DNA of 51,226 nucleotides, taken from positions 1 to 51,226 of the forward strand of contig JALWUQ010000039.1 of the NCBI GenBank assembly GCA_026993075.1. Direction: 5' to 3'. The notes below the pieces were generated by a model. The model did not search any database. It saw only the letters and a list, made by a program, of their open reading frames with translations, and was not told the origin of the DNA. Source of the stretch: Campylobacteraceae bacterium (GTDB taxonomy: Bacteria; Campylobacterota; Campylobacteria; Campylobacterales; JALSKU01). Position numbers and translations under genes: made by a program. This document shows positions 1-10,797 of this stretch, piece after piece; position 1 is the first letter of the stretch; each line of letters begins with the position of its first letter.

Positions 1-684
1 ATTTTATTTAATATTTCCGTTTTGATGATGCATATATCAAGATTTGCCGAAGAGATTATACTTTGGAGCAGCAGTGAGTTCGGGTTTGTTGAGCTTAGTG
101 ATGAGTATTCAACAAGTAGCTCTATAATGCCTCAAAAGAAAAATCCGGATGTTCCGGAGCTTTTAAGAGGGAAAACGGGTAGAGTATATGGCAATCTTAT
201 CTCACTTTTGACTGTTTTAAAAGGCTTACCATTAGCTTACAATAAAGACTTGCAAGAAGACAAAGAGGGTGTTTTTGATAGCATTAAGACAGCTGAAATT
301 TCTATAAAGATATTGACAAAAGCTATTGAGAGCATGAGTGTGAAAAAGAAAAATATGTTAAAAGCTACCAAAAAGGGGCATTTAAGTGCCACTGATTTAG
401 CTGATTATTTGACAACTAAATGTGGATATGCTTTTAGAGATGCTTATAGACTAACCGGAGAGATAGTCGGATATGCCGATGGAGTAGGTAAAGATATGAG
501 TGAGCTTGATATAAAAGAGTTACAAAGTTTTGAACCTAAAATTCAAAATGATGTGATTGAAATACTTCAACTTGAAAATTCAATGAATGCGAGAAATTCA
601 GAGGGAGGAACTTCTGTAAGTTCAACAAAAAAACAGTTAGAATACTTTCAAAGATGGTTAGAAAAAAATAACACTACCTTGTAA
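1..684 (+). CDS. argH: Argininosuccinate lyase, 5'-truncated by window edge
   Basis: Last step of arginine synthesis: splits argininosuccinate into arginine and fumarate (cytoplasmic, fumarase/aspartase superfamily). The frame is open from base 1, so about 227 C-terminal residues are present and roughly half of a normal ~460-residue enzyme lies outside the window. The superfamily signature loop is visible near base 115-150 ([12 protein letters not shown]), which carries the catalytic serine region of this family. It is followed by the helical C-terminal domain and the EGGTS-type ending typical of ArgH. It converges on the hinT-like gene, and its stop codon sits inside a hairpin at 681-712. 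Function is established family knowledge; I see nothing broken in the visible part. Confidence 0.93.
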   Translation: MLFNISVLMMHISRFAEEIILWSSSEFGFVELSDEYSTSSSIMPQKKNPDVPELLRGKTGRVYGNLISLLTVLKGLPLAYNKDLQEDKEGVFDSIKTAEISIKILTKAIESMSVKKKNMLKATKKGHLSATDLADYLTTKCGYAFRDAYRLTGEIVGYADGVGKDMSELDIKELQSFEPKIQNDVIEILQLENSMNARNSEGGTSVSSTKKQLEYFQRWLEKNNTTL

Positions 685-712
685 ACCAAGAATTTAGTAA
701 GCCTTGGTTTAC
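681..712. terminator. Hairpin between convergent argH and hinT
   Basis: Perfect 10-bp inverted repeat (681-690 with 703-712) around a 12-nt loop, containing the argH stop codon. It lies between convergent genes, so it could end transcription from both sides. The downstream T-run is weak on the plus strand. Confidence 0.55.
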
Positions 713-728
713 GATGTTATACTTATCA

Positions 729-1085
729 CTATAAATAATTCTTACTTTCATTAGGGGCAAGCTGTGGCCAGATAAGTCTTGTACCTCCGAGAATATGAAA
801 ATGCAAATGCATGACTTCTTGCCCGCCATCTTCTCCATTATTTACAACAAGCCTGTATCCTCTTGTATCAAGTTCAAGTTTCTTTGTCAATTCTTGAATA
901 AAAATTGTCATTTTTGCCATCATCTCAGGTGTTGTATCTTGAAATTTTTCAACATGTTCTTTTGGGATGACCAGGATATGAATGGGAGCTTTTGGGTTTA
1001 TATCATGAAAAGCTAAAAATTCATCATTTTCATAAACTTTATTGGATGGAATTTCGCCTTTGACAATTTTACAAAATATACACAT
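729..1085 (-). CDS. HIT family protein, HinT-like purine nucleoside phosphoramidase
   Basis: A 118-residue histidine-triad protein. The HxHxHxx active-site motif is visible at residues 93-99 (H93, H95, H97), and the N-terminal CxxC pair (C2, C5) seen in many bacterial HinT proteins is present. HinT enzymes hydrolyse AMP-lysine and other nucleoside phosphoramidates in the cytoplasm; the physiological substrate is not settled. ATG start with an AAGGA ribosome site and a good minus-strand -10 box at 1106-1111. It is divergent from pheS across 260 bases. Campylobacter also keeps a HIT gene next to pheS, which supports the assignment. Assignment to Hint rather than another HIT branch is by length and motif only. 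Confidence 0.9.
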   Translation of the reverse strand: MCIFCKIVKGEIPSNKVYENDEFLAFHDINPKAPIHILVIPKEHVEKFQDTTPEMMAKMTIFIQELTKKLELDTRGYRLVVNNGEDGGQEVMHLHFHILGGTRLIWPQLAPNESKNYL

Positions 1086-1105
1086 GAATTATCCTTTTTT
1101 TTCTT

Positions 1106-1111
1106 ATTATA
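1106..1111 (-). promoter_or_regulatory. -10 box of hinT-like gene
   Basis: TATAAT on the minus strand about 20 nt upstream of the HIT start codon. No clear -35, which is usual for sigma-70 promoters in Campylobacterota. Confidence 0.45.
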
Positions 1112-1258
1112 TCCAAAAATTTTAGATTTTATATCTGCTTTTTTTACTTTTTTTGTAAATAAACCTTTGTTTGCTCCCAATATACCATAGTTTAAAAGGT
1201 ATTTTAGGTAGTTTTTTTAATTAAGCCATTTTCCTCTATTTTAACGAAGTTAAGCTAA

Positions 1259-1312
1259 TATAATACAAAAAATTTTAGATTTACTAAAATTTAATATACA
1301 TTGTTGTAAAAT
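1259..1312 (+). promoter_or_regulatory. Candidate promoters of the pheS operon
   Basis: Two possible -10 boxes precede pheS: TATAAT at 1259-1264 and TAAAAT at 1307-1312, the latter 33 bases before the start codon. The 1086-1345 gap is otherwise T-rich and no RNA gene or leader peptide was recognised in it. Confidence 0.35.
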
Positions 1313-1345
1313 AATCGCCCTAATACGAATATTAAGGTAAATTAT

Positions 1346-2338
1346 TTGAATGACTATAAAGACAAAATAAAATCTACCATAGATTTAGATGAGCTTGAGA
1401 AGCTTAGGATTGAAATCTTTGGTAAAAAGGGTGTTTTGGCTTCTTCTTTTATAAAGTTAAAAACTTTGGCAAATGAAGAAAAAAAAGAGTTTGCAAGTAA
1501 GCTCAATATTTTAAAAAAAGAGTTAAGTGACCTTTTGCAAGAAAAAAAAGAGTTTCTTGAGAGAAAAAGAGTGCAAAAAGTTATGCAAAAAGATGGTGTT
1601 GATGTTACTCTTTTTGATGCGGCTTGTGAGAGCGGAGCTTTACACCCGGTTCAAGCAACTATGGATAAAATCATAAATTACTTTTTAAATATGAATTTTG
1701 AAATTCAAGAAGGACCATTGGTTGAGGATGATTTTCATAACTTTGAAGCTTTAAACCTTCCAAAATACCATCCGGCAAGAGATATGCAAGATACTTTTTA
1801 TTTTAAAGATTCAAAACTCTTAAGAACTCATACTTCGCCTGTCCAGATACGCACAATGCTCAAAAAAAAGCCACCTATTAGAGTTATAAGCCCCGGTGCT
1901 GTTTTTAGAAGAGATTTAGACCTTACGCATACTCCTCAATTTCATCAAGTTGAGGGACTTGTGGTGGAAGAAGGAGATAAAGTTTCATTTGCAAATTTAA
2001 AATTTATTCTTGAAGATTTTTTAACTCATATCTTTGGAGATGTTAAAGTTAGATTTAGACCGAGCTTTTTTCCTTTCACAGAGCCTAGTGCTGAAGTGGA
2101 TATAAGTTGTATATTTTGCAAGGGTGAGGGATGTAGGGTTTGTTCGCATACTGGATGGATTGAGATATTAGGTTGTGGGATGGTGGATCCAAATGTTTTT
2201 AGTGCTGTTGGCTATGAAAATGTCAGCGGATATGCTTTTGGACTTGGTATAGAAAGAGTTGCGATGCTACTTCACCAAATACCGGATTTAAGATCACTTT
2301 ATGAAGGAGATTTGAGATTGTTGGAGCAGTTTAAATGA
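1346..2338 (+). CDS. pheS: Phenylalanyl-tRNA synthetase alpha subunit
   Basis: Catalytic alpha chain of the (alpha-beta)2 enzyme that charges tRNA-Phe. It has the usual length (330 residues). The N-terminal coiled-coil (about residues 1-90) binds tRNA. The class II core follows, with motif 2 around [18 protein letters not shown] and motif 3 near the C-terminus ([10 protein letters not shown]). The start is TTG at 1346, chosen because AAGG lies 8 nt upstream and the N-terminus is family-like; no ATG fits. The gene overlaps pheT by 4 bases (ATGA), so the two subunits are translationally coupled. Confidence 0.96.
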   Translation: MNDYKDKIKSTIDLDELEKLRIEIFGKKGVLASSFIKLKTLANEEKKEFASKLNILKKELSDLLQEKKEFLERKRVQKVMQKDGVDVTLFDAACESGALHPVQATMDKIINYFLNMNFEIQEGPLVEDDFHNFEALNLPKYHPARDMQDTFYFKDSKLLRTHTSPVQIRTMLKKKPPIRVISPGAVFRRDLDLTHTPQFHQVEGLVVEEGDKVSFANLKFILEDFLTHIFGDVKVRFRPSFFPFTEPSAEVDISCIFCKGEGCRVCSHTGWIEILGCGMVDPNVFSAVGYENVSGYAFGLGIERVAMLLHQIPDLRSLYEGDLRLLEQFK

Positions 2339-4668
2339 TAATAACAAGAAATTGGTTAAATGAATGGATGGACATATCAAGTTTTACAAGTGAAAAAATT
2401 TGTGAAACTTTAAATGCAATAGGCTTGGAAGTTGATAGCTTAACAAAGATAAGAATCCCTGAAAAAGTTGTTGTCGGTTTTGTAAAAGAGTGTATTCCTC
2501 ACCCCAATGCGGATAAACTCTCTATATGTCAAGTTGATATTGGAGATACACTTACGCAGATAGTGTGTGGTGCTAAGAATGTAAAAGCAGGGCAATTTGT
2601 ACCCGTAGCTATAATTGGTTGTGCTTTAAATGATAACTTTAAGATAAAAAAAGCAAAATTAAGAGGAGTTGAGTCAAACGGGATGATATGTTCCTCAAAA
2701 GAGATAGGCTTGCCAGAATTAAATGACGGAATATTAGAGCTTGATGAGAGTATAGGCAAACTTATAATCGGTAAAGAACTTTGTGAATATAGTGAATTAA
2801 ATGATGATATAATAGATATAGAATTAACCGCTAATAGAGGTGACTGTCTTAGTGTATTTGGTGTTGCAAGAGACTTGAGTGCTGCACTTGAACAAGAGTT
2901 GCGCTATATAGAAGACATTAAAGATGAAGAAGGAAGTCTTGGAATAGGAAGGATATTGTCTTTAAAAGTAGAAAATGGATGTTCCTCATCTTTATTGTAT
3001 AAAATTTTTACAAAAGATATTCTTGAAAAACCTCTTCTTTTAGAATTGAGACTCTCATTTGTTAATAAAAAAGTAAATAATATATATGATATATATAAAA
3101 CTTATACTACCCACTCAACAGGCGTAATCGTTAAATTATATTCATGTGATAAGATTATAAGTGAAGAAAATAAAAAATGTGAAATAATTTTGCAAAAAGA
3201 TAAAAATGGCGCAGAGCTTATAAAAATCAGAGATAAAATATCATATATAGGTTTAGATGAGAATGAAGAATTTAAGCCAGATGAAGATGATAAAACAATT
3301 ATATTTGAAGAGAGTTATATAAATCCTTTTGAGCTTTCAAAGGTTGGAAAATTTATTGATTCAAAATCTGACGCTACTTTTTATCATTGTAGCAGAGGAA
3401 GTGAGCCAAATCTCCAATTTGGATCAAAGTTTTTCAAAACAATACTAAATAAGTATTCAAAAGTACAGTGGTATAACGGTTCTGAAGTTATTGATAATTT
3501 ACCAGAAGAAGCGATTGTAAATATTTATCAAAATAAAATAAATGATTTAATTGGTATGGATATTGATAAAAACAATATTATAAAAATCTTGAAAAATCTT
3601 GGTTTTGCAATAAATGTTAAAGATGAGTCTGATTTGATAAGTGTAAAAGTACCTTTGCATAGGCATGATATTGTTAATGAGCAAGATATAACAGAAGAGA
3701 TAGTAAGAATGGTTGGAATAGATAATATCAAATCAAAACCATTGGTATTTATAGAATCAAATAATCATAATGAAGCATTGAATAATTACAACAAGAGACT
3801 TTATTTTAGAAAAAAAGCATCATCAGACGGTTTTTTTGAAATTGTAAATTATATATTTACTGACAGTAAAAAAGTAGAATTATTAAATTTACAAAGTCTT
3901 GAGAATTTAAAAGAGTTGGTAAATCCTGTAACAAATGAGCTGAATACCTTAAGAAGTTCTTTGCTTATCGGACTCCTTGAGACTGCAAGCAGGAATATCA
4001 AATATGGTAAGAAAAGTATAAGATTATTTGAGATGGGAAGTATTTTTGACCTAAACAGAAAAGAGAGTTTTGCATTTTCTCTTCTTTTTTCAGGAGAAAC
4101 GCAAAGGGCTTCTATCAGAAATAACGGAAAACCAGACATTATAAGTTTTTTTAATTTTTCTCAAAAAATTTCTTCAATTATCGGAAAGTTTGAAATTCAA
4201 AAAAGCCAAAATAAAAAAAGCTTTTTGTCTCCTTATGAATCAGGGGAAATTATAAAAGATGGTGAAATTATAGGAAATATAGGAAGGCTGCATCTTGATA
4301 TTGAAAATGATTATGCACTACCTGCAACATATTTTTGTGAGATAGATTTTGATAAATTGGTTTTTGCAGATGTCGTTGTAAAAGAATATTCCAAGTATCC
4401 ATCTACCGAACGGGATTTTAGTTTTTTAGTTCCAAAAAATATCACATACAAAGATATAAAAAATATTATTTCTGAGCTTAAGCCAAAAGAGATAATTGGA
4501 TTTTATCCAATTGATATATATGAAAATAAAGAATTTAAAGATAATGTAAGTTTGACAATTAGATTTATTATGCAATCAAATGAAAAAACGCTAAACGATG
4601 AAGATATTACAAAATACAGTACTGTTATTTTAGATGGACTTAAAGCAAAAGGTATAATTCTTAGATGA
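2335..4668 (+). CDS. pheT: Phenylalanyl-tRNA synthetase beta subunit
   Basis: Non-catalytic beta chain of PheRS (777 residues, normal length). Visible domains in order: an EMAP/OB-type tRNA-binding domain at about residues 40-150 ([13 protein letters not shown], then [12 protein letters not shown]), the B3/B4 editing region (poorly conserved here), B5 at about 390-470, the catalytic-like core, and the FDX-ACB anticodon-binding domain at the C-terminus beginning near [11 protein letters not shown]. Overlaps pheS and aroA by 4 bases each. The B3/B4 region looks divergent and AT-rich, so editing competence cannot be judged by eye. Confidence 0.95.
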   Translation: MIITRNWLNEWMDISSFTSEKICETLNAIGLEVDSLTKIRIPEKVVVGFVKECIPHPNADKLSICQVDIGDTLTQIVCGAKNVKAGQFVPVAIIGCALNDNFKIKKAKLRGVESNGMICSSKEIGLPELNDGILELDESIGKLIIGKELCEYSELNDDIIDIELTANRGDCLSVFGVARDLSAALEQELRYIEDIKDEEGSLGIGRILSLKVENGCSSSLLYKIFTKDILEKPLLLELRLSFVNKKVNNIYDIYKTYTTHSTGVIVKLYSCDKIISEENKKCEIILQKDKNGAELIKIRDKISYIGLDENEEFKPDEDDKTIIFEESYINPFELSKVGKFIDSKSDATFYHCSRGSEPNLQFGSKFFKTILNKYSKVQWYNGSEVIDNLPEEAIVNIYQNKINDLIGMDIDKNNIIKILKNLGFAINVKDESDLISVKVPLHRHDIVNEQDITEEIVRMVGIDNIKSKPLVFIESNNHNEALNNYNKRLYFRKKASSDGFFEIVNYIFTDSKKVELLNLQSLENLKELVNPVTNELNTLRSSLLIGLLETASRNIKYGKKSIRLFEMGSIFDLNRKESFAFSLLFSGETQRASIRNNGKPDIISFFNFSQKISSIIGKFEIQKSQNKKSFLSPYESGEIIKDGEIIGNIGRLHLDIENDYALPATYFCEIDFDKLVFADVVVKEYSKYPSTERDFSFLVPKNITYKDIKNIISELKPKEIIGFYPIDIYENKEFKDNVSLTIRFIMQSNEKTLNDEDITKYSTVILDGLKAKGIILR

Positions 4669-5963
4669 ATTTACTTACGATAAAAAAAGCTAATGAGTTT
4701 GATATTACTATTGATAATATAGCAAGTGACAAGTCTATATCACATAGGTGTGCAATATTTTCACTTTTAAGTGATAAGCCTTCATATATCACTAACTATC
4801 TTCAAGCTGAAGATACTTTAAATACTTTAAAAATAATACAAAATCTTGGTGCAAAAGTTGATGTAAAAAATAATATTATAACAATCATACCACCAAAAAG
4901 TATAATAGAACCTATAACTAGCCTGGATTGTGGAAATTCTGGAACCGCAATGAGACTAATGTGTGGTTTTTTAGCTCAACAAGATGGCTTCTTTGTACTC
5001 GAAGGAGATAAGTACCTCTCAAGCAGACCAATGAAGAGGGTTACTGAGCCTTTAAAAAAAATAGGCGCCATGATAGATGGAAGAGAAGGTGGCAATCTTG
5101 CTCCAGTTGCAATCAGAGGCAATACTTTAAAAGGTTTTAACTATACAAGCCCAATAGCCTCGGCACAAGTAAAAAGTGCTATGATATTATCTGTTTTGCA
5201 TGCTAAAGAGAAATCTTATTATTACGAACCCTTTTTAAGCAGGGATCACACCGAGAGAATACTAAATGCAATGGGTGCAAAAATAAAAAATATCAATAAA
5301 GCAAATAAAAAATGTATTGAGATATGTCCTGTAAATAAACCTTTAAAACCACTTGATATAGAAGTTCCAGCAGACCCTTCCAGTGCATTTTTCTTTGCTG
5401 TTGCTACTGTCATATCAAAAAATTCAAAAATAGTATTAAAAAATATATTATTAAACCCTACTCGTATAGAAGCTTTTGAAGTTTTAAAGAAAATGGGTGC
5501 AGATATCAAATATATCATAAAAAATAGTAAATATGAAACAGTAGGTGATATAATAGTAAAAAGCTCAAGCTTAAAAGGTGTGAATATAAAAGATAATATT
5601 GCCTGGCTTATAGATGAGCTTCCGGCTTTGTCAATTGCTATGAGCGTTGCTGAAGGTGTTAGTACAGTTACAAATGCAAAAGAATTAAGAGTCAAAGAGA
5701 GCGATAGGATAAAAAGTGTTGTGGCAAATCTAAAAGCATGCGGAGTTGATGCAAAAGAGCTTGAGGATGGATATGTTATAAATGGCTCTACAATAAAAAA
5801 TGCACTTATTGACAGCTTCGGTGACCACAGAATAGCTATGAGTTTTGCAATAGCTGGAGTGATAGAAGGTATGAGTATAACTGATATTGAGTGTATAAAG
5901 ACATCTTTTCCAAACTTTTTAGAACTTTTAAGTAAAATCACAAAGGTAGAAAATGCAAATTAA
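4665..5963 (+). CDS. aroA: 3-phosphoshikimate 1-carboxyvinyltransferase (EPSP synthase)
   Basis: Sixth step of the shikimate pathway: joins phosphoenolpyruvate to shikimate-3-phosphate. The 432 residues show the family landmarks: N-terminal SDKSISHR substrate loop, [12 protein letters not shown] in the first third, the RDHTERIL segment near residue 190, and the C-terminal DHRIAMSFA motif. Starts within the pheT stop (ATGA) and overlaps ispH by 11 bases, so it belongs to the same transcript. The same order occurs in Campylobacter. No truncation or missing key residue seen. Confidence 0.95.
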   Translation: MNLLTIKKANEFDITIDNIASDKSISHRCAIFSLLSDKPSYITNYLQAEDTLNTLKIIQNLGAKVDVKNNIITIIPPKSIIEPITSLDCGNSGTAMRLMCGFLAQQDGFFVLEGDKYLSSRPMKRVTEPLKKIGAMIDGREGGNLAPVAIRGNTLKGFNYTSPIASAQVKSAMILSVLHAKEKSYYYEPFLSRDHTERILNAMGAKIKNINKANKKCIEICPVNKPLKPLDIEVPADPSSAFFFAVATVISKNSKIVLKNILLNPTRIEAFEVLKKMGADIKYIIKNSKYETVGDIIVKSSSLKGVNIKDNIAWLIDELPALSIAMSVAEGVSTVTNAKELRVKESDRIKSVVANLKACGVDAKELEDGYVINGSTIKNALIDSFGDHRIAMSFAIAGVIEGMSITDIECIKTSFPNFLELLSKITKVENAN

Positions 5964-6777
5964 ATTGGCACAGAATTATGGATTTTGTTTTGGAGTAAAA
6001 AGAGCCATAAAGATAGCTGAAGAATCACCCAACAGTACAACTATTGGACCTTTAATACACAACAATGAAGAAATAAATAGGTTAAAAAATTCATTTAATG
6101 TTGATACAATACATGATTATTCAAAGGCTAAAAATATAAAAAAGGCTATTATAAGAACTCATGGCATAACAAAAGATAATTTAAAAGATTTAAAAAATAA
6201 TAATATTGATATAGTTGATGCAACTTGTCCGTTTGTCTCAAAACCACAAAAAATCTGTGAGCAAATGAGTGCAAAAGGATATCAAATCATTATATTTGGA
6301 GATATTAAACATCCAGAAGTTCAGGGTGTTATGAGTTATTCAAAAAATGGTGCAACTGTTATTTTGGATAAAGAAGAATTAAAAAATACTGCATTTCAGA
6401 GTAAAGTAGCAGTAATATCTCAGACAACAAGAAAATTTTCAGAATTTTTGGATATTGTTAATTTTATAATACCAAAATGTAAGGAAACAAGAGTTTTTAA
6501 TACAATTTGTAATGCTACATTTGAAAATCAAGAAGCCATAAGAGTTCTTTCTTTGGAGTGTGATGTTATGATCATAATAGGTGGGAAAAACTCTTCTAAT
6601 ACTAAGCAGCTTTATGCTATTTCAAAATCAAATTGTTTTGACAGTTATCTGATAGAAAATGAGCAGGAATTAGAAAAAAAATGGTTTGAAAATAAAAATA
6701 TTTGTGGCATAAGTGCCGGTGCTTCTACTCCTGATTGGATTATTCAAAAGGTTATGAGGAAAATAAAAGAATTATAA
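5953..6777 (+). CDS. ispH: 4-hydroxy-3-methylbut-2-enyl diphosphate reductase
   Basis: Final enzyme of the MEP isoprenoid pathway: reduces HMBPP to IPP and DMAPP with a [4Fe-4S] cluster. The three cluster cysteines are visible at C12 (GFCFGVKRA), C92 (DATCPFV) and C186 ([10 protein letters not shown]). The HPEVQG segment around residue 120 carries a conserved histidine and glutamate of the active site. Length of 274 residues is normal. The start overlaps aroA by 11 bases, with AAAGG just upstream of the ATG. Confidence 0.95.
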   Translation: MQIKLAQNYGFCFGVKRAIKIAEESPNSTTIGPLIHNNEEINRLKNSFNVDTIHDYSKAKNIKKAIIRTHGITKDNLKDLKNNNIDIVDATCPFVSKPQKICEQMSAKGYQIIIFGDIKHPEVQGVMSYSKNGATVILDKEELKNTAFQSKVAVISQTTRKFSEFLDIVNFIIPKCKETRVFNTICNATFENQEAIRVLSLECDVMIIIGGKNSSNTKQLYAISKSNCFDSYLIENEQELEKKWFENKNICGISAGASTPDWIIQKVMRKIKEL

Positions 6778-6780
6778 TGA

Positions 6781-6786
6781 TATAAT
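6781..6786 (+). promoter_or_regulatory. -10 box and leader ahead of rpsA
   Basis: TATAAT lies directly after the ispH stop, giving an untranslated leader of about 80 nt before rpsA. The leader contains small A/T palindromes. S1 autoregulates its own mRNA in other bacteria; whether this leader does so is inference only. Confidence 0.4.
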
Positions 6787-6875
6787 AAAGGGAGATTTTA
6801 AGTTTTAAACTCAGGATTAACTGTAATCTTAAATTTAGAGCTTAAGAGGCTAAAAATTTTACATAAGGAAGTGTG

Positions 6876-8561
6876 ATGGCAGAGGTGAACGATAAAGTTC
6901 AAGCAAACCGGGAGGTTGGCGAAAGTGAAGAAAATTTGGAAGATTTTGCAACAATGTTGGAAGAGTCTTTTAAAAAAGAGACTAGTGGTGAAAATATAGT
7001 TGACGGTGTAATTGTTGATATCAATGAAAATATAGCACTTGTAGATGTCGGCAAGAAAAGTGAGGGAGTGTTAAATATCTCTGAAATTACTGATTTTGAC
7101 GGTAATTTACAATATAAAGTCGGAGACTCCATAAAAGTTATAATTACCGGCTTTAGAAATGAACGACCGAGTGTATCTCATAGAAAAGCTCTTAAAAAAG
7201 AAAAGGTAAAAGAATTTATCAAAAATTATAGCGAAGATAGTGATCTAATTATAGAGGGTAAAGTCGTGGGTAAAAATAGAGGAGGTTTTATTGTCGATAA
7301 TGAACAATCAATAGAATTTTTCTTACCAAGATCACAAGCTGCCTACAGAGATGCAAATGCACTTGTCGGAAAAAATATCAAGGCAAAAGTTATAAAAGTT
7401 GATAAAGATACTGAGTCAATTATAATATCAAGAAAAAAATACCTTGATGATGAAAGAAAAAAGAAAAAAGAATTGATAGATAATTTATTAGAAACCAATG
7501 AGATTATAGAAGGTGTTATCAAAAAAATAACAACTTATGGAATGTTTGTTGATATAGGCGGAGTTGACGGACTTGTTCATTACAGTGAAATAAGCTACAA
7601 AGGACCTGTAAATCCCGCAAGTTTATATAAAGAGGGTGAAAGTGTGGCTGTAAAGGCTATAAAATATGATAAAGAGAAGAGACATTTATCGCTTTCTATA
7701 AAAGCTGTACAAAGTGACCCATGGGAAGGTATAGATGAACAACTTGAAGTTGGAGATGTTATAAAAGTTATAGTTAGCAATATAGAGCCTTATGGCGTTT
7801 TTGTTGATATTGGAAATGATATAGAAGGCTTTTTGCATATAAGTGAAATCTCATGGGATAAAAATATAAAAAATCCTAAAGAATATATTCAAATTGGCGA
7901 AGAAATAGATGTCGAGGTTATCGAAATAGACCCAAATAGCAGAAGGCTCAGAGTTAGTCTTAAAAATTTAAAAACAAAACCTTTTGAAGAATTTTTACAA
8001 AATTATAAAACAGGAGATATTGTAAAAGGTATTATTACAACGATTACAAATTTTGGTGCTTTTGTAAAAATTGACGCGGTTGAAGGATTGCTTCATAACG
8101 AAGATACATCTTGGAATAGAAATGATAAATGTAAAGATTTATATACAGTTGGTGATGAAGTTGAAGTTAAAATTACCAAAATAGACAGAGATAATGAAAA
8201 AATATCTTTAAGTATAAAAGAATTATTGGAAAATCCAGTTCAAAAATATGCTAAAAATCATAAGGTTGGAGAGATTATTGAGGGAACAATACGAGATATG
8301 AAGGATTTTGGTATATTCGTTGAGCTTGAAGATAATGTTGATGCACTTATAAGAAAAGAGGATTTGGGAGATATTTCTTATGATGATTTGAAAATTGGAG
8401 ATAAAATTGAATCAGTGATAGATTTCATAGATGGTCGCAAAAATAGAATAAGACTTTCAGTTAGAAAACTTTCTAAAATGAAAGAAAAGGCAATGTTAAA
8501 TGAAATAAACAAGGATGACAAAATGACACTTGGAGATATCATACAAGATCAATTAAAATAA
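6876..8561 (+). CDS. rpsA: 30S ribosomal protein S1
   Basis: Largest small-subunit protein. It binds mRNA and helps structured messages onto the ribosome. The 561 residues contain six S1/OB repeats, each recognisable by a G-x-F/V-V-D-hydrophobic pattern (for example YGMFVDIGG, YGVFVDIGND, FGAFVKID, FGIFVELED). I start at ATG 6876 rather than the GTG one codon upstream, because AAGGA is 6 nt before it and the MAEVNDK N-terminus looks natural. Same position relative to ispH as in Campylobacter. Confidence 0.95.
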   Translation: MAEVNDKVQANREVGESEENLEDFATMLEESFKKETSGENIVDGVIVDINENIALVDVGKKSEGVLNISEITDFDGNLQYKVGDSIKVIITGFRNERPSVSHRKALKKEKVKEFIKNYSEDSDLIIEGKVVGKNRGGFIVDNEQSIEFFLPRSQAAYRDANALVGKNIKAKVIKVDKDTESIIISRKKYLDDERKKKKELIDNLLETNEIIEGVIKKITTYGMFVDIGGVDGLVHYSEISYKGPVNPASLYKEGESVAVKAIKYDKEKRHLSLSIKAVQSDPWEGIDEQLEVGDVIKVIVSNIEPYGVFVDIGNDIEGFLHISEISWDKNIKNPKEYIQIGEEIDVEVIEIDPNSRRLRVSLKNLKTKPFEEFLQNYKTGDIVKGIITTITNFGAFVKIDAVEGLLHNEDTSWNRNDKCKDLYTVGDEVEVKITKIDRDNEKISLSIKELLENPVQKYAKNHKVGEIIEGTIRDMKDFGIFVELEDNVDALIRKEDLGDISYDDLKIGDKIESVIDFIDGRKNRIRLSVRKLSKMKEKAMLNEINKDDKMTLGDIIQDQLK

Positions 8562-8563
8562 AG

Positions 8564-8569
8564 TATAAT
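8564..8569 (+). promoter_or_regulatory. -10 box upstream of the small secreted protein gene and serA
   Basis: TATAAT immediately after the rpsA stop, about 34 nt before the GTG start at 8603. No -35 recognised. Confidence 0.4.
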
Positions 8570-8602
8570 TTTAGAATTCACAAATGAATAAGGAGCCACA
8601 AG

Positions 8603-9094
8603 GTGAGTAAAAAGATTTTATTTTCTATTTTTGCCTTGCTGTCTCTTTTTGTTATTGTTTTATTGGTTATTTTGCTGAGTAATACAAATAATATTCCAAA
8701 TACTCTAACAAGGCATAAAAATAGTTCTGCTCTTTCGTCTAATTCAAAAATTAAGAATTATACTTGGGCAAAAAAACTTTCAGACTACAAGCAAAGGGAT
8801 TTTATGATGCCTGTTACAGACTTGTTTATCTCAATAAAATTTAAAACAAATAATAAAAAAGTATTTAAAAAGAAAAAAAAGTATTTTAGATTGATAATTT
8901 CCAATCTTGATAATTATTCACTTTTTTGTATTTTACAGGTTTTTGAAAATAAAAAAATTCCTTTTGTTATACAAAAAAGCTATAATAATTCTAAAATATA
9001 TATGAATGCTGATAAAATGATTGATTTAAGTAGCATCTCAAAAGAGTTAATGAAATATAATATAAAATCTAAGATAAAACTTGTTGAGAAATGA
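8603..9094 (+). CDS. Conserved small membrane-anchored protein of unknown function
   Basis: A 163-residue protein with one hydrophobic segment at about residues 5-26, then a basic, Asn/Lys-rich domain predicted to be periplasmic. It could be an uncleaved anchor or a signal peptide. GTG start with AAGGAG 8-9 nt upstream. I recognise no domain. Its place between rpsA and serA matches an uncharacterised gene in the same slot in Campylobacter (the Cj0892c position), so it is likely a genuine conserved protein. The C-terminal half (repeated short beta-like stretches such as SKIYMNADK) gives no catalytic clue. Confidence 0.75.
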   Translation: MSKKILFSIFALLSLFVIVLLVILLSNTNNIPNTLTRHKNSSALSSNSKIKNYTWAKKLSDYKQRDFMMPVTDLFISIKFKTNNKKVFKKKKKYFRLIISNLDNYSLFCILQVFENKKIPFVIQKSYNNSKIYMNADKMIDLSSISKELMKYNIKSKIKLVEK

Positions 9095-9119
9095 GTTTAT
9101 TTTATTGAAAGGTAAAATT

Positions 9120-10706
9120 ATGAGTGTAAATAAAGTTATTGTATGTGATACTATACACCAAAAGGGTATAAAACAGTTAGAATCTGAAGAGGATATTGAA
9201 GTTTTTAATGCAGCTGACTTGCCAAAAGATGAATTATTGGAGCATCTTGGAGGGTTTGATATAGCTATAACAAGAAGTTCAACTCCTGTAAATAAACTTT
9301 TTTTGGAAAAGGCAAGTAGCTTAAAAGCTTTGGTAAGGGCTGGCGTAGGTGTTGATAATGTTGATATGCAAGAGTGTAGTAAAAGAGGCATAATAGTAAT
9401 GAATGTTCCTACTGCAAATACAATAGCAGCAGTGGAAATGACTATGGCACATCTTTTGGCATCAGCAAGATCTTTTACAAATGCAAATAATGACTTAAAA
9501 TTAAATAGAGTTTGGAAAAGAGAGAGTTGGTATGGTATTGAATTGTGTGAAAAAAAACTTGGAATTATCGGTTTTGGCAATATTGGTAGTAGAGTAGCCA
9601 AAAGAGCCAAAGCATTTGGTATGGATATTGTTGCGTATGATCCATATATAAAACCGAAAAAAGCTATTGATATGGGGGTAAAATATACAGAAAATTTAGA
9701 TGATATTTTGGCTTGCGATTTTATAACTATACATACTCCAAAAAATAATGAGACTATCAATATTATTTCTGATAGTGAGATTAATAAAATGAAAAATGGT
9801 GTCAGATTGGTTAATTGTGCCAGAGGTGGGCTATATAATGAAGATGCTCTGTATAAAAATGTAAAAAGTGGAAAAATTGCATATTTGGGCATGGATGTCT
9901 TTGTAAAAGAGCCTGCTGTGAATGATAAATTACTTGATTTGGAGAATATCTCAGTAACACCACATTTAGGTGCAAACACTCATGAATCACAAGAAAAAAT
10001 TGCGACTCAAGCCGCGAGTCAGGCTATAAGTGCAGCTAGAGGGAGTAGCTATCCAAATGCTCTTAATTTACCTATTGATGAAAGCAAAGTCCCATCTTTT
10101 GTAAAACCTTATTTAGAACTAGTTCAAAAAATGGGATCTTTTGCTTCACAGGTTAATAAAGCTTCCATAGATACAATAAAGATTGTTACAGAAGGTGATA
10201 TTTCGGAATATCTCGAATCTATGTTGACATTTGCAATAGTTGGAGCATTAAAAGGCTCTATGGGTGAGCATATAAATTATGTAAATGCTGAATTTGTTGC
10301 TAAAGAAAAGAATATAAAAACTATTACAGAAGTTACAAATACCAGTAGTGCGTTTAAAAACAGTATAGATTTATATCTTAGTACCGATAAAGGTACTACT
10401 GAGATAAAAGGAACTGTTTTTGGTGATGATGTTCAAAGAATAGTCCGTTTTGACGGATTTAATTTAGATATTGAGCCAAAAGGAAAAATGGTTATCTTTA
10501 AAAATACAGATGTACCCGGAGTTATAGGAGATATAGGAACAATTTTATCAAGAAATGGTATCAATATAGCTGATTTTAGACTAGGCAGAGACAATAAAAA
10601 TCATGCACTTTCTGTTATATTGGTTGATAATAATATTTCAAAAGAGGTCTTGCAGGAATTAGGTAAGCTTGCAACTTGTCTTGGAGTTTCTTATGCTGTT
10701 ATATAA
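9120..10706 (+). CDS. serA: D-3-phosphoglycerate dehydrogenase
   Basis: First step of serine synthesis: NAD-dependent oxidation of 3-phosphoglycerate. 528 residues in the long form. Visible: N-terminal substrate domain with VRAGVGVDNVD, Rossmann motif GFGNIGSRVA, the NCARGGLYNEDAL segment with catalytic arginine, GANTHESQEKIA with the catalytic histidine region, then an allosteric-substrate-binding domain and a C-terminal ACT domain (DVPGVIGDIGTILSRNGIN). The start is ATG 9120 with GAAAGG 7 nt upstream; an upstream in-frame TTG at 9081 would overlap the previous gene and lacks a ribosome site. Confidence 0.95.
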   Translation: MSVNKVIVCDTIHQKGIKQLESEEDIEVFNAADLPKDELLEHLGGFDIAITRSSTPVNKLFLEKASSLKALVRAGVGVDNVDMQECSKRGIIVMNVPTANTIAAVEMTMAHLLASARSFTNANNDLKLNRVWKRESWYGIELCEKKLGIIGFGNIGSRVAKRAKAFGMDIVAYDPYIKPKKAIDMGVKYTENLDDILACDFITIHTPKNNETINIISDSEINKMKNGVRLVNCARGGLYNEDALYKNVKSGKIAYLGMDVFVKEPAVNDKLLDLENISVTPHLGANTHESQEKIATQAASQAISAARGSSYPNALNLPIDESKVPSFVKPYLELVQKMGSFASQVNKASIDTIKIVTEGDISEYLESMLTFAIVGALKGSMGEHINYVNAEFVAKEKNIKTITEVTNTSSAFKNSIDLYLSTDKGTTEIKGTVFGDDVQRIVRFDGFNLDIEPKGKMVIFKNTDVPGVIGDIGTILSRNGINIADFRLGRDNKNHALSVILVDNNISKEVLQELGKLATCLGVSYAVI

Positions 10707-10726
10707 AAATATCATTTTTATATAAC
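10698..10726 (+). terminator. Long A/T hairpin after serA
   Basis: Perfect 13-bp inverted repeat (10698-10710 with 10714-10726) around a 3-nt loop, containing the serA stop codon. Its A/T-only stem is weak for a classical terminator, but the position is right. Confidence 0.5.
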
Positions 10727-10761
10727 AATTTCTTATGTTAAAAATTTTATCAGTATATTTT

Positions 10762-10770
10762 TGGTATAAT
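10762..10770 (+). promoter_or_regulatory. Extended -10 promoter of the efflux operon
   Basis: TGGTATAAT, an extended -10 box, 27 nt before the TolC-like start codon and just after the serA hairpin. Best candidate promoter for the downstream efflux genes. Confidence 0.5.
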
Positions 10771-10797
10771 ATCTGACTTTTTATTTTGGAGTTGTAA

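Noticed and set aside
5246-5941. 231-codon minus-strand frame opposite aroA
   Set aside because: Reading-frame shadow of a well-conserved gene; composition is hydrophobic by reverse-complement bias.
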